A stretch of 64,000 nucleotides of DNA, taken from NCBI RefSeq assembly GCF_039555335.1, contig NC_092630.1:86062148-86126147 (forward strand), in the 5' to 3' direction. Numbering within the stretch: position 1 is the stretch's first letter; each line of letters begins with the position of its first letter. Positions 22,526 to 34,359 of this stretch are shown in pieces. Source of the DNA: Amphiura filiformis (taxonomy: Eukaryota > Echinodermata > Ophiuroidea > Amphilepidida > Amphiuridae). A program made the translations under genes and the position numbers. The notes below the pieces were generated by a model, which saw only the letters and a list, made by a program, of their open reading frames with translations, was not told where the DNA came from and ran no database searches.

Positions 22526-23788
22526 ATTCTAGTTTCAAATCTTCATGACCAAATCAGTTGACATATCTTTTAATGATCAAAGTGCCAGCCTGGGCACCAA
22601 CATTTTCCAAGGTATGGTTAGATCCATTTTTATAGCAACAAGTTGTTTACCATAGCAGTTACAAAAAGTTGCCCGTTTAATTTTTGACTGACAAACCTAG
22701 CTCCCAAAATGAGTTTTCTTACACTTATACCTCATTTGTTGAGTACAATTCAAATAATATTGAGATGAAACAAGATCAAAAATATGTGCATTATGCATGT
22801 ACTTGATTATGTAAATTATATATTCAATGTATATTCAACAAAGAAAAATATGCAATAACAAACATTTGACTCTGTGCACCACCCAGTGTATCCTATATAA
22901 TGTAATTGGAATTGAGTGCATCCATTATAGCACCCACTAATAAGTTTTCAATGACTTTGTATTGATCAGTGTTGTCTAACATGTAATGCTTATCATTACA
23001 ATCATTGTATTGTAAATGTTATTTACATGTTTTTTCTAAGTATTATTGTAAATCATGTTACCTTTTAGAACAAAATAGAATCATCACATATAGAAGTTAT
23101 TCTTGACGTCAATATCTGAAAGAATAAGATATATTTTCTTGTCAAATATTTCATATTGTTAAAATGATTATTTAATAGTTTGCAAGTTATTCAATATTTT
23201 TAAGTGAAACTGACGAGATATGAACAAAAGTTACTGACCAACAAATTATTGTATAATACTCAGAGTGTATAATAAAATTACTATTATTTTGTACTTGTTA
23301 AGATCTGGTCTGTAGTAATTCAGAAGTGGTGGTGAGATATGGTTTATACTCTAATCACCAGTTATTGGAGACTCAAATCTGACCAATTAGCTGGTCTATT
23401 AAATGTTTTTTGTAAGAACAATTCACTACATACATATTGAGCATTTATAAAGCGCTGCTACATAAAGAGCGTAGCGCTATGTAGCATTGGTCAGAAAACA
23501 GTTACTGATTGCTAGTGTTAATAGGGTACTAAATTCAGCTTTATGGTGTTGTTGAAACTTATACAGCAATTGAAATTATTTGGAACAATAAATTGCAATA
23601 ACAAATTGTTTCAATGGTGCTTTACCAGGTGCTTGAAGATCACAATATAACAAATATCTTAACACCGCTTAAATTACTACTGATCAGATCTTAATCTCAC
23701 TACTTACCATAAGAGTACTATTTATATAACTTGTAATATATCCACTGTATTTCTATTTAATATTTTCAAACCAAAGTTACATACATCC
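22526..23788. other. intergenic, nothing recognised
   Basis: AT-rich. A short word GCATTTATAAAGCGCTGC near 23441 looks like an inverted SINE tail fragment. Confidence 0.4.
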
Positions 23789-23814
23789 ATTATGTTGAAA
23801 TAGTTATATATTAT

Positions 23815-24024
23815 ATCCCCCTGGGCACTACCTACCGATCTAGCATTGCCTCTGATTGGTGAATTACATGATATCTTCACTTTAATCACCAACCAAAATG
23901 GAGCTTTGGAAATAATTCACCCCAATTTTTTGTGTGGTGAAATTATTCTAACAATGTTGCTGATTGGTCCAATTGATAATGAAAACTTCTTTTTTGCCAA
24001 TCGGCAGGTAGTTCTCATGGGGAT
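23815..24024. mobile_element. MITE with CACTACCTACCGAT / CCCCATGAGAACTACC ends
   Basis: ATCCCCCTGGGCACTACC at the left, inverted match GGTAGTTCTCATGGGGAT at the right. Internal CTGATTGG/CCAATCAG palindromic words. Flanked by an exact 26-bp direct repeat (23789-23814, 24025-24050). Further copies at about 27320-27520 and 27541-27748. Confidence 0.8.
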
Positions 24025-24143
24025 ATTATGTTGAAATAGTTATATATTATTATATGGTGTAGGAAGGATAACCGGTGAGCAACTGTAAGTAGTAATTATT
24101 CAATCAGTATTTATTGGAGGAGATGGACAATAACTAAAGATTA

Positions 24144-24387
24144 ATCAGTTCGTAATCGGCGGGAATTGTTAGGTTTTGACCATTACGCCGAAAAGTAGAC
24201 CCAGGTTCAGAATGATATTGTTGACCTTTCTGGTCTATAGTGTGCGTGTTAAATAATGTATAGAGAAAGTATAGGACTTAAATAATAATTTGTGATACTT
24301 CTGGCGAGTTGTCACAAGACAGTTCTCAAAATAAAATATATTGGTATTAATCTGCGTTGTTATAAGGCCCGCTGATTACGAGCTGAT
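24144..24387. mobile_element. MITE with ATCAGTTCGTAATCGGCGGG TIRs, copy 1
   Basis: The right end CCCGCTGATTACGAGCTGAT mirrors the left. Same family at 25024 and 26919. Confidence 0.75.
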
Positions 24388-25023
24388 CAAACTACTAGTA
24401 TATAATGATGAGAGAGATATGTGTGTGTAAAATTTAGCAACTGATGATGTATAAAATAGAGTGACGACAATTTGGAGTATATGATTAGATCACTTGTGTG
24501 AATTGAATTTCCTTATCTCGTTGCAGTGATATCATCACAAGCCTGTGTTTTAATATTTTGGCTTTAAGTAGGTATATATTATATGACAGTGCTTTGAGCC
24601 AACAGATACAAGCATCAGAATGTGTGAGTGATTACTGGTCTGAAGTAGGGAAATTCAATATAATATTTATTCCATTTCTGTGGCATGAATGCATACTGCA
24701 AGTGCTAAGTTCAGGTGGTGATTCTTTGTTTGGTTTTTCATTTTCATTTTATTTCCAAAAATTTCTAGAAAATCATTCCGGGTCTAATTTTAATTGCAAA
24801 TAGGATTTGTGAAGGTCAAGACAGACCCATGTAAGTTGTGATGTTTTGTGTTGCACTTTATTATATAGTTGTTACTTTACTGAACAAAATTTTCATGCCA
24901 AAACATTTGGGAACAAAATCAAGAGGTATAGTAAAAAAGATGTTTAGGAGATAACATAACTGTGAACAAAACAATATTTATGTATTCATTGACACACACG
25001 TTTTTGAAAATAATGCAAGATGT

Positions 25024-25230
25024 ATCAGCTCCAAATAGGCGAGAATTACTTGGATTTTGTTATTGCATGAGTCAATAAAGTTTCTACTTATGCCTGTGTA
25101 TAATCACAAAAGCGTATATCAGTCACACACAATACACAATGCGCATTTTGCATAGGTGCTGCTCCCAGCTGTGTGTACACCATTCTATACCAATCCATGA
25201 TGTCATGAGTCCCGCCTATTACGAGCTGAT
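25024..25230. mobile_element. MITE of the ATCAGCTC family, copy 2
   Basis: ATCAGCTCCAAATAGGCGAG at the left and CCCGCCTATTACGAGCTGAT at the right, sharing TGAGTCAATAAA with copy 3. Confidence 0.75.
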
Positions 25231-25812
25231 CAGAGTATAGGGTGGTGGGTCTGCAATCTCTAATTTTGAAGATATTTTTGTACTTCTGACATTTCTAGAG
25301 TATTTTTGTTTGAATTATACATGTATTTTCAAGATTTTTGTCCAATATTAATAGGCAGTGTATCATCAAATACTAATGATGTTCCTTTTGCCCAATTTTA
25401 CACTGGATTATTGAGTTTAAGCCTAAACAAATCTTTTGATAACCCACCATAATTTGTTTCAAATTTGATTTATTTTTTGTATAATATAATTGGTACATGC
25501 TACTCAAATGCATTGCATTTAGGAAAACTGTGCTCTTTACCTAGTATTGGCTTATTGCAATTGTACATAATTATAAACATAGATCCTCAAGATCTATGGG
25601 AACAGTTATGTAGACTTGGGCTAGGCCGTGTCATGTGCACTTAATTCAAGCATTTTGAAACATTATTGATGATAGCTCCATTGTTTTCTTTTGCTAAATT
25701 ATTTCAGATTAGAATGCATATTGCTAATATTATTTCATCCATTTTTGAAGAAAAAAGATATAGTTCACTAAGGTTTAAATGTCGGGTCTGATATCCATAG
25801 CTGGTTATCACA
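25231..25812. other. intergenic, nothing recognised
   Basis: No supported features. Confidence 0.4.
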
Positions 25813-26132
25813 ATAAGCCAAATCGCTATTGTAACTTCCGGGTTTTTTAGGACACTTTGCCCTTTGACCTATCTGGAAAATTCAGAAAAATTCGGGTTTT
25901 GTGCGTACAAAATATAATTTAAAATGTGTTACTAGAATAAAAACAAACTTAAAAAACATTATTATTAAATGAATTAATTATTTAAATATTTTTAATGATA
26001 ACATTATGACAATAATAAACAAATTATTAATAATTACAGCAGTTTTCCCGATAGGTCAAAGGACAAAGTGTCCTAAAACTGCAAAAACTGTCCCACAATG
26101 CATTGCAAACTTCCAATGCCGATTGGGCTTAT
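25813..26132. mobile_element. MITE with ATAAGCCAAATCG TIRs
   Basis: ATAAGCCAAATCGC at the left, GCCGATTGGGCTTAT at the right, with an inner inverted pair AGGACACTTTGCCCTTTGAC and GTCAAAGGACAAAGTGTCCT. Confidence 0.75.
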
Positions 26133-26918
26133 AGGTCCATTACAAGACTGAATGGGTGATTTGTCCAATTATATAGAGACCTTGATTTCTGTAACCACCT
26201 TCATTTCTATAAACATCAAATCACTATTAACAGACAACAGCTTATCATTTTCATGCTGTTTGATGTAAGAAAAATGGGGGGAAAATGGGTCTTTCTATGT
26301 TAGACCAGCACCCATTTGGGTCAAGTGGCGAACAGTATCATGTTTTCTAATATAGCAAATGTAATGAACTTCATTATTATTTTACAAGTAATAATTTATA
26401 AGGTTTTCAATTATCAAGTTTATCAAAAAAGTATTCAATTAACAAGTTTATCACAATTTTTCCTATTCACCATAGTATACCTAATTACAGGACAAGATAA
26501 AGCATTATGTCTTTACTAGTGTTTTCCATTGTAACAGATACACACATCATTTTGGGCAGTAAAAAAACATTGAGAAGAAGAATGAAGCCCTGAACAAAGC
26601 TAATCACTTCAGTAAAACCTGCTGCGACAAATTTGCAACAGCATTTTTAGCTGCAGCAAAAATTTCCATTTTCCGCATCGAAAAACATTAAGGAAAACAA
26701 AGCCTGAACAAAACTAATAACTTTCATAAAATGTATTGTGACAAATTTGCTTCCCACAGTAAAAAATGTCGAGCAGAAGAAGAAAGCCATAAACAAAGCT
26801 GATTGCTTCAGTAAACAATCACAGCTGAGAGCAAAAAATCACTGCAGAGAACAGAAAATCACTGTGGAGAACAGAGAACACTGTCTGTCTCAAGAGAATA
26901 GCATTGTACAATATCAAG
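26133..26918. repeat. intergenic with a degenerate direct repeat
   Basis: From about 26560 to 26880 a module with GCAGTAAAAAA, GAGAAGAAGAATGAAGCC, AACAAAGCTAAT and GACAAATTTGC recurs about three times with divergence. The rest is unremarkable. Confidence 0.4.
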
Positions 26919-27036
26919 ATCAGCTCATAATAGGCGAGAATTATTTGGTTTTTGTTACTGCGTGAGTCAATAAATTCCCAACTTACACCCGCGTAAATTC
27001 ACAAAATGTTATGAGTCCCGCCTATTCGGAGCTGAT
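26919..27036. mobile_element. MITE of the ATCAGCTC family, short copy 3
   Basis: ATCAGCTCATAATAGGCGAG at the left and CCCGCCTATTCGGAGCTGAT at the right, 118 bp. Confidence 0.75.
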
Positions 27037-27319
27037 CAGAGTATATATGCTGGCCCTAATAGTGTTATTCATACACATCTTCAATGAATGTTGATACAAG
27101 TTTGTAATGTGTTGACAGTATGTTCATTTGTGATTTAATGGTGTAAGGTGATTGGTAAAATGCCATCTGGTCAAATGAAGGCATTATAAACAAACAAGAT
27201 TATAACAGTAAGAAGTAACCAACTTTATATCATATTATATCATAGATATGTTATAAGACACATACAATGTTTTCCATTCTATTTACTGTAATAACCAATG
27301 GAGCACACATTATCCATTA

Positions 27320-27748
27320 TGCTGATCTAACATTGCCTCTGATTGGTCAATTACATGATATCTTCATTTTAATCACCAATCAGAATGGAGTTTTGCAAAT
27401 AATTCACCTCCATTTTTTTGCATGGTGAAATTATTCTAACAATGTTGCTGATTGGTCCAATTGATAACGAAAACTCCTTTTTGACCAAAAGGCCGGTAGT
27501 TCTCATGGGGTTAAGTTGTCATGGGGTTAAAATTGTTCCTTCTGGAGCACTACCTGCTGATCTAACATTGCCTCTGATTGGTCAATTACATGATATCTTC
27601 ATTTTAATCACCAATCAGAATGGAGTTTTGCAAATAATTCACCCTAATTTTTTTGTGTGGTGAAATTATTCTAACAATGTTGCTGATTGGTCCAATTGAT
27701 AACAAAAACTCCTTTTTGACCAATAGGCCGGTAGTTCTCATGGGGGTT
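27320..27748. mobile_element. two tandem copies of the 23815-type MITE
   Basis: GATCTAACATTGCCTCTGAT begins each copy (about 27322 and 27558). Each ends in GGCCGGTAGTTCTCATGGGG. The copies are nearly identical to each other and differ more from 23815. The frame 27418-27663 spans both copies and is not a gene. Confidence 0.8.
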
Positions 27749-28622
27749 AAGTATTAAAATAACACCCTGATTGATATTGTGATATCCATCATCTTTAATG
27801 TTATTCTTAATCAAATACATCATCAAAGTTCCATTTTGTACATGTATGTGCTACCTGTTGTAAACAGATCAACTATTTACTGAAAACTTGATTGATATTG
27901 AAATCTCGTATAGAGTTTTACAAGTGTAATCAATTTGAAATATTTGTTTCCTTCACATTATATTCTGTCAGTGTAATATAGACAATACAAAGTATGCTAT
28001 CATTGGTATTCATGTAAATAATGAACAACATGTAGCACTATACCATTTTTCACCTTGGCAAGGCAGTGAAGTCAGTGGCCATATCATCGGGTGCAGCTTC
28101 AAATTGTGAGTGATACCTCAAATTGCTGGTGTACACACGTTTGAAGATACCGCATAGATATGCACACACGGAACAGCTGCTTTAATGCATTGCCATCACT
28201 GCCTCACCAAGAAAAAGAGTGATATAGCTTCCAGAACAGAAAGGTCCTCTCTTGCTCGGATCAACGAAAGCGTGCCCAGTTAATGAGTGATATAAGGGGA
28301 GCTTTTGTGTACACTTTATGAGCGCCCTCTTGAAACCGAACAAATCTTTGACTTGCTTTGAAGCATAATGGGTCTGTGGTTACGATAGTGGGACACTTGA
28401 ATTATTCAATCGGGACAGCACTTCTGTGTTTACGCTGTTTACACTCTAAAAAGGTAAACAAAGCCTGTTGTTCTCTGCAAGCAATTGTAAGGGAATACTT
28501 GTATTATTGTTAATGCCAGTCAGATGTAAGGAATGTGAAAGTGTTTTCAGTGTAGATGTAAAAAATGATGAACAAATATTTTTTATTTTGATTAAGTTTG
28601 TATTTCTGTTTAATGAATATGT
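27749..28622. other. intergenic, one shared repeat fragment
   Basis: About 28240-28400 resembles 17250-17420 (words around GTTAATGAGTGA and ATGAGCGC). Nothing else recognised. Confidence 0.4.
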
Positions 28623-28992
28623 CAGAGGCGTACCGATTGGGGTGCAAGCTGCCCCAACTCCAAATACCAGAACAAAATGATTGAAATATCGAACTGCAAC
28701 AAAATTGACCAAAAGTTGTAATGTACATCTTGTGTTGGCCTGGTTTCAATGTGTGATGTGGGGGCATTGGACGTATTGCAATTTTGTCAAAAGTATTATC
28801 AACAAAAGACAAATTTGATTTAAAAATATTTGTCGGCCACCCCCACTCCACCCACTGTTTAGATTCTTGAATGCCCCAGAGAAAAAAATTGGGGTCAACA
28901 ATTAACTTCAGTCGGCAATTAATATTTCTATCAGCCAACAGTGCAATTTGGGAATTTGCCCCTCACAGCTTGCTGGTCCCTGTACGCCCCTG
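28623..28992. mobile_element. hAT-type MITE (CAGAGGCGTAC)
   Basis: CAGAGGCGTAC at the left, GTACGCCCCTG at the right, flanked by GAATATGT and GAACATGT (7 of 8 identical), an aged 8-bp duplication. The reverse frames across it are not genes. Confidence 0.75.
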
Positions 28993-29000
28993 GAACATGT

Positions 29001-29549
29001 CCCTTTTTTACAGAGATACTTGTAGATCGTTAAGTTCAATTAAATATGTTTATTTTTTGTAACAATAAAAGCAATACATATTTATGATGAAAGGTTTAAT
29101 ACACATGTCAATTTAAGCCAAACCACAAAAAGTCTCAGTAATCAGAGTTATCGTCTCTTCCATTTCATTTTGATTTTGTTTAAATTTTGCTAGCATTCCA
29201 TATTAAAAAGAATATATGTACATTTTGTGTTTGTGTAAATGATTACAGACAAATTTCTGTGTTTATATAATGAATGGAGACTGAATAGAAAGTTTATTTA
29301 ACACTTTTTGATTGTAGTTTATATATCATGTATGTTATTGATCAAATCTGTACATATTTAGATATCATGTATACTGTAATGTCACGTCAGAGGTCAAGAA
29401 TATCTCTGGAATATTTTATGAACAACAAGGTTTTTTTTATATTTTGTTTTAAATACCACAAAAAATAAACATTCATGAGTCAACTTCATCGGAGCATTTT
29501 TGTTACTTAATTAGTGACTTTTCTTGATATCATTGTAGTGTCTTGAATT
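29001..29549. other. intergenic, nothing recognised
   Basis: Very AT-rich, several AATAAA words (e.g. near 29464) but no gene to assign them to. Confidence 0.4.
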
Positions 29550-29715
29550 CAGGGCCATAGCAAGGTTGAAACATGTGAGGCGGCCATCACAAATGTGGGC
29601 GGCCAAAATACAAATATATGCCCAAATTGTAATAAAGATATAAAGAAAACATAGCAAATTTATCAAAAAGTTGGGCAGCCATGGCCTCCCTGGCCACCCA
29701 CTTGCTACGGTCCTG
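29550..29715. mobile_element. small TIR element CAGGGCCATAGCAAGG
   Basis: CAGGGCCATAGCAAGG at the left and CTTGCTACGGTCCTG at the right, 166 bp. TCTTGA words on both sides suggest a decayed target duplication. Confidence 0.65.
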
Positions 29716-29738
29716 GTCTTGATAGTGACAAGCTGGGG

Positions 29739-30466
29739 CACACCGACATTGCCTGGTTAATAATTACATTGTACAGCAGAGAAACTAAAATCAATACCCG
29801 GGATCGATACACTTGTATTTGCTTACACGGCTTGATATTCAGATGATAAATCTTTGGATACCGTGGTAGAATATGATGAATATCTCCTGTAATTTTTTTT
29901 ATTCTAAAGAAGCCAATTTCAAGGCTTGCACTTGAATATATGTGTTGAAAGAATATGATAGTCGTTAGCTTGCGTATTGAGAAAGAACCATGTGTTTTGA
30001 ACTCAAAAACTGACAAAAATTCTGATTTTATATGTGCCAAACAAAATAAAAGACAGCTGCCCTCATTCGTAAACACTTGGGTCACGGAAGATACGCGGTA
30101 CTATACAGTTTGTCTACTCTGAAGTACAAAGTGACAACGTGCATGTATACAGCGCATTAACAGTGCGTAGTGCTGCGTCTCTGCTGCAGGTATGCGTGCC
30201 TTCAAAGTCGGCACAATGCGTGCGTCCGCGTCGGTACTTTGTACTTCAGAGTAGACTGACTGTAGCGCAGCGAAGGCCACTGGTGGCGGCAGTCTAAAAG
30301 CAGATGACGTCGTGCCGTATACCATGCTCACTGACATCTACAGAGGTCAGTCACCAGGCCATTATGAGTCTCAAAACTATTAAACATTTAGGAACAAAAT
30401 GGCCATGGATTCAACCTACCATCATGGCGATTTCTGCCATGAAGATATCGGGGCGATGACACTGTG
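29739..30466. mobile_element. Transib/RAG-type element, 728-bp non-autonomous copy
   Basis: The left end CACACCGACATTGCCTGG and the right end (read inward) CACAGTGTCATCGCCCCG agree at 12 of 18 positions. The copy is flanked by an exact 5-bp duplication TGGGG (29734-29738, 30467-30471). The right terminal heptamer equals the consensus V(D)J signal heptamer CACAGTG. Left and right terminal 200-300 bp match the ends of the 9.8-kb element at 44022-53846 (for example GGATCGATACAC, AAATCTTTGGATACCG; AACCTACCAT, CTGCCATGAAGATATCG). It encodes no transposase. A nested inverted pair, GTCTACTCTGAAGTACAAAG at 30112 and its mirror ending at 30256, marks a further insertion. Superfamily is inferred from duplication length and termini; no nonamer is visible. 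Confidence 0.75.
30112..30256. mobile_element. 145-bp MITE nested in the Transib-like copy
   Basis: GTCTACTCTGAAGTACAAAGT at the left, ACTTTGTACTTCAGAGTAGAC at the right, a perfect 21-bp TIR. It is absent at the matching place of the 9.8-kb copy. Confidence 0.75.
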
Positions 30467-30471
30467 TGGGG

Positions 30472-30844
30472 CGACAAGTTTCAGATTGCTGAACAGGCTT
30501 TAGATGAGAAAATGCATAGAAAAAGTGGAAGTATACATGTACCGACAGTGAGGGCAGCATTGCAAAATTTGTGTGAATGCAAACAGTATTTGCTGCCCCT
30601 GCTTGGTGATGATAACAAGTTTCTTTTTAAACAAATCTTATGCATGACTGCTTAATAACTTATAAAAAATAACTTATCTTCAAGATGTATCCAGTTCATG
30701 TTATAAAGGGATGATTTACAGTAATCTGATTTTTGTCTCTAAAAAAAGCCACCCCCATTTGTTGGTAGTTTTAGAAAGAAGTATATATATTATAGCATAC
30801 ATACCCCCCCTTCCAAACACACCCCCACACACTCAACTAACCAC
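30472..30844. other. intergenic, nothing recognised
   Basis: The open frame 30464-30655 starts in the transposon end and has no family match. A C-rich run at 30805-30833 precedes the next element. Confidence 0.4.
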
Positions 30845-31220
30845 CAGTAGCGTAGCCAGCGGTGGGGCAGAGTGCCCCCCTGACAAAAAATGAAAGAAAA
30901 AAGTGCCCCTCTGACAAAAAATAAAAGAGCAAATCAGAAGGGCAAAAGAAAAGAAAAGGGGCAAGGAGCCCGTTTCTACCAAAATTCAGCCCGATCGTGG
31001 GCCAAAATAGTGTAAAATGCGAAATTTAAAAAAAAATGCGCACATTATAATAATAAAGCCCATTTCCATCCTGATAATGGACAAAAATTGTGTAAAATAC
31101 CACGTTTTTGCGCCCTACGCGCGCACATCATCCACGTATTGTATGATGCAACTGTCAATTTTGTGTCTGTGCCCCCGAAATTTTATTCCCCCCCAACGAA
31201 AAAAGCTGGTTATGCCCCTG
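30845..31220. mobile_element. hAT-type MITE (CAGTAGCGTAGCC), exact 8-bp duplication
   Basis: CAGTAGCGTAGCCAGCGG at the left, GCTGGTTATGCCCCTG at the right, flanked by CTAACCAC (30837-30844, 31221-31228). Same family as 13684-14094 in the opposite orientation. Confidence 0.9.
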
Positions 31221-31228
31221 CTAACCAC

Positions 31229-31646
31229 CAACAAATTCGGACAGCGACCCCATGGGTGGGTACTAGGGGTGGATCCAGGGGGGGGGGCAGCTCCCCATCC
31301 CTTTCAAAAAAAAGGGGGGAATAAATCACAAAAAGGGGGGAATAAATCACATATGGTGAAAATATCCTAATTAAAAGGCATTTCGAGATCCATAACCTCA
31401 TCTCCCAACTTTTCTCAAAAAAAGTTAAGATCTTAATCACTGAATAGATTCATCAGGTTTGTAGATATACATTAGGGAAAATTTTCATTGAAACAAAACC
31501 GAAACCGTCAATAGTGAGTAAATTATTTGGTTTTGTTTCAATGAAAATTTTCCCTAAAGTTAAGATCTTTATACCACTGGAAACATCTGGCTGCATAAAT
31601 ATGTTTATGTACAAAAAATTTCTTGCAGGTAAATTCGTTTATGCGC
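31229..31646. other. intergenic with a small inverted repeat
   Basis: AGGGAAAATTTTCATTGAAAC (near 31473) is mirrored by GTTTCAATGAAAATTTTCCCT (near 31535), about 40 bp apart. A G-run and two GGGGGGAATAAATCACA copies occur near 31314-31350. Confidence 0.5.
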
Positions 31647-32429
31647 CTGTCACACTATACCGAATAGGTCTTCCGTACAAGAAACGGATGGTATTTTAGT
31701 AAATCCGTTGTTGTTCGTCAATGATCGTTTTATGTTCTTTTTATGTCCTGCTATCATCCGCCAAATGCGTTTCATGTTAGGCGATGTTCGTTAAGTCCGT
31801 CGGCAAGTTTTGTGCATGCACAAAACTTGAAACGGAGTGTACCGAATACACGTGTTCGGTATTTATCCGATGTGTGTTCGTATGGTGCTGCATATTGCCG
31901 GAGTTTGTTCGCTCTCCTTTCGTTCATGTTCGTTCTTTGTTCGTTGCACTCGGCCCGTGTTCGTTGCAAATACGTTCCTGTGAGGCCTTCACCACCGGAT
32001 AGCATATTTTTGCCTTCGGTGATGTACGTTGACCCAGACCGTGTTAGTGTCACACTACACCGGATCGGTCTTCCGTATAAGAAACGGATGGTATTTTAGC
32101 AAATCCGTTAGTGTTCGTCAATGTTCGTTTTATGTTCTTCATATGTCCTGCTATTATCCGCCAAATGCGTTTCGTGTTAGGTGATGTTTGTTTAGTCCGT
32201 CGACAATACGTTTCAAGTTTTGTGCATGCACAAAACTTGAAACGGAGTGTGCTGAATACACATGTTCGGAAGTTGTCCGATGTGTGTTCGTACTGTTCTG
32301 TATATATGCCCTGGGTTTGTTCGTTATTCTTTCGTTTATATACCGCAGGTGTTTGCAAGGTTTCGCAGGCGCTTGTGCCGGATGTAGGCCTATGGCGAAC
32401 GTGTGCATCGATCATGGGGTGGGGGGGAC

Positions 32430-33037
32430 TTTCTGAAGGGTGTGTGGCGCAATATCATATTTCCCCCAGTACTTTAGTGACTGACAAGTAGAAAAAGGGG
32501 AAAGGAGAGAAAAAGAAAGAAAGTGAGAAAAATTGAAGAGAGAAGAGAAGAGAAAGAGTTAAATTGCACGTAATTTAGTAGGCCTATGCATGTAAGTAGT
32601 ATTGAGGCAGGGGCACTTTCTGAAGGGTAGAGGACGCAATATCAAATTCCTACCAGTTTTAGTGATTGACAAGAAAGAAAAAAGAAGAGAAAATGTTAAA
32701 TTGTACGTTATTGAGTAGGCCCAGGATAGTATATAGTAAGCCTAAGTATAGGCCTGTGATTATTATAGGCAGTGCTTAGATGTGGTTCCTTGGCCTAAAA
32801 GCCTGTGAAAATTACTGCCGGCCCGTCGATATGTAGGGCCCGTGACATTTGTCACCAAAGTCAGTATTTAAGACGGACTTAGGTCTATTACTGACTTTAA
32901 CATATCAATCCATGCATGCTTTACCTGAAATTACGAGTCTGAAGTCTTATATCTAAGTGTCAGTGGATCAGTGTAACATTTTAAATTTTGCAAATTCAGT
33001 TCGGGCCTTCTTTGTTTTTTGTTTAAGGCAATAATAC
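32430..33037. other. non-coding filler in copy 2
   Basis: A duplicated word set (GCGCAATATCA, GTGACTGACAAG, AAATTGCACGTAATT) occurs around 32450 and 32635. Purine-rich stretch at 32490-32560. No gene. Confidence 0.4.
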
Positions 33038-34326
33038 AGGGTGTATCAAAATTAAGTAAACAATTTGAAAAATGCCGCTAGATTAAACAGTATGAGGTCT
33101 GTGGTCAAAATTCTCTAATTGATAACTTAATTAATATCTTTTCCTCCTATAGCTGAAAAATCACTGGCGTGTGACCAATAATAAGGCTTTGGTGGCTACT
33201 TTTGTGAACCGAGTACAAAAAGCAGTTGCGCGAAGTCAATTAAAATCAAAACAACATACAAATCACAAAAAAAGTCTCACCACTTTCTTTACTGTTTACA
33301 GTTATTGACAGTTTTAGTCTTAGTCTTCCACATGCCCACGATTCTTCTGTATGTAGATTTCGGCTCTTCTCAACATGGCGTTCACACCACGTCTAATGAG
33401 ATGTCTGTCCTGCCTGAGAATGTCAACTTGTGCAATTATGCGTCTCTGAAGTTCATCAAGGTCTGCAGGAGGACTTGTGAAAATATTTAATGAAAACTCT
33501 ACTTCATCGCCAATGATGAAATCTTCCAGGAAACGTAGAGTGCGGACAAGAAGCCACCGACAGAACACAGTGCGACGTTGGTGTTCTGCTTGCTGAAGTT
33601 GATATCTCTTTATCGTCTGATAGGGAAGAAATCGCAAGTCATAAACGAGATGTTAAAGGTTGCAGATGGTATTCCAAGTCCATTTCGACGGCAGCTAATT
33701 TGACCTCCTGCTTTCCCCGCCAGCAGAGTGTTATGGACTGCTAGGATATTAGCAACAGATCTTCCAGTTCGGGGGCGACCACAATGTTCTCTGTTCAGAT
33801 TACGACTCGTTCCAGTTATCTGATACTTGAAAGGGAACGTGAAAGGGAACGTGCATTTGGGCACTGCTGAAGGAATCTCCGAAGCACTTCTGCTGGACTC
33901 TGAGTACGATGGTACACTGCAACAAGAAAGGCCCTTTGCTCTGGCGTGTACTGTGGAGTATCCATTTTAATGTTGCTATTCTCCTTGTTAAGTAAAACCT
34001 AGCATATGTAAGGAGATATGCACAGGATTGGAACCCTAACAATTAATGAGGACAAATGATCTGTACACCTGCATATTTCTCTTGGCTGCACAACAATAAC
34101 AAGCACCGGGCATTGAAACCCAATTGACTTCGCGCAACTGCTTTTTGTACTCGGTTCACAAAAGTAGCCACCAAATCCTTATTAATGGTCACACGCCAGT
34201 GATTTTTCAGCTGTAGGAGGACAAGATGTTGATTAAGTTATCAACTAGAGAATTTTGACAGAAGACCTCATACCTTTTAATCTAGCGGCGTTTTTCAAAC
34301 TGTATACTTAATTTTGATACACCCTG
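33038..34326. mobile_element. Tc1/mariner-superfamily transposon, 1,289 bp, deleted
   Basis: CAGGGTGTATCAAAATTAAG at the left, CTTAATTTTGATACACCCTG at the right, TA outside both ends (33036-33037, 34327-34328). TIRs are about 205 bp, ending near 33242 and 34120. It carries a broken transposase on the minus strand. Confidence 0.9.
33320..33965 (-). pseudogene. broken Tc1/mariner-type transposase
   Basis: On the minus strand an ATG at 33965 opens an N-terminal segment (YTPEQRAFLVAVYHRTQSPA). After a frame change come the helix-turn-helix linker words GRPRTGRSVANILAVHNTLL and GIPSAT. Another frame gives YQLQQAEHQRRTVFCRWLL and FIIGDEVEFSL, the region of the first catalytic Asp. The frame then jumps straight to the C-terminal LQRRIIAQV ... 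MLRRAEIYIQ. The stretch with the second Asp and the Asp/Glu of the DD(E/D) triad is missing, and at least two frameshifts are present. It cannot make an active enzyme. Confidence 0.8.
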
Positions 34327-34359
34327 TAGTGTAAAAATGATGCACTAAAAACAATTTTC

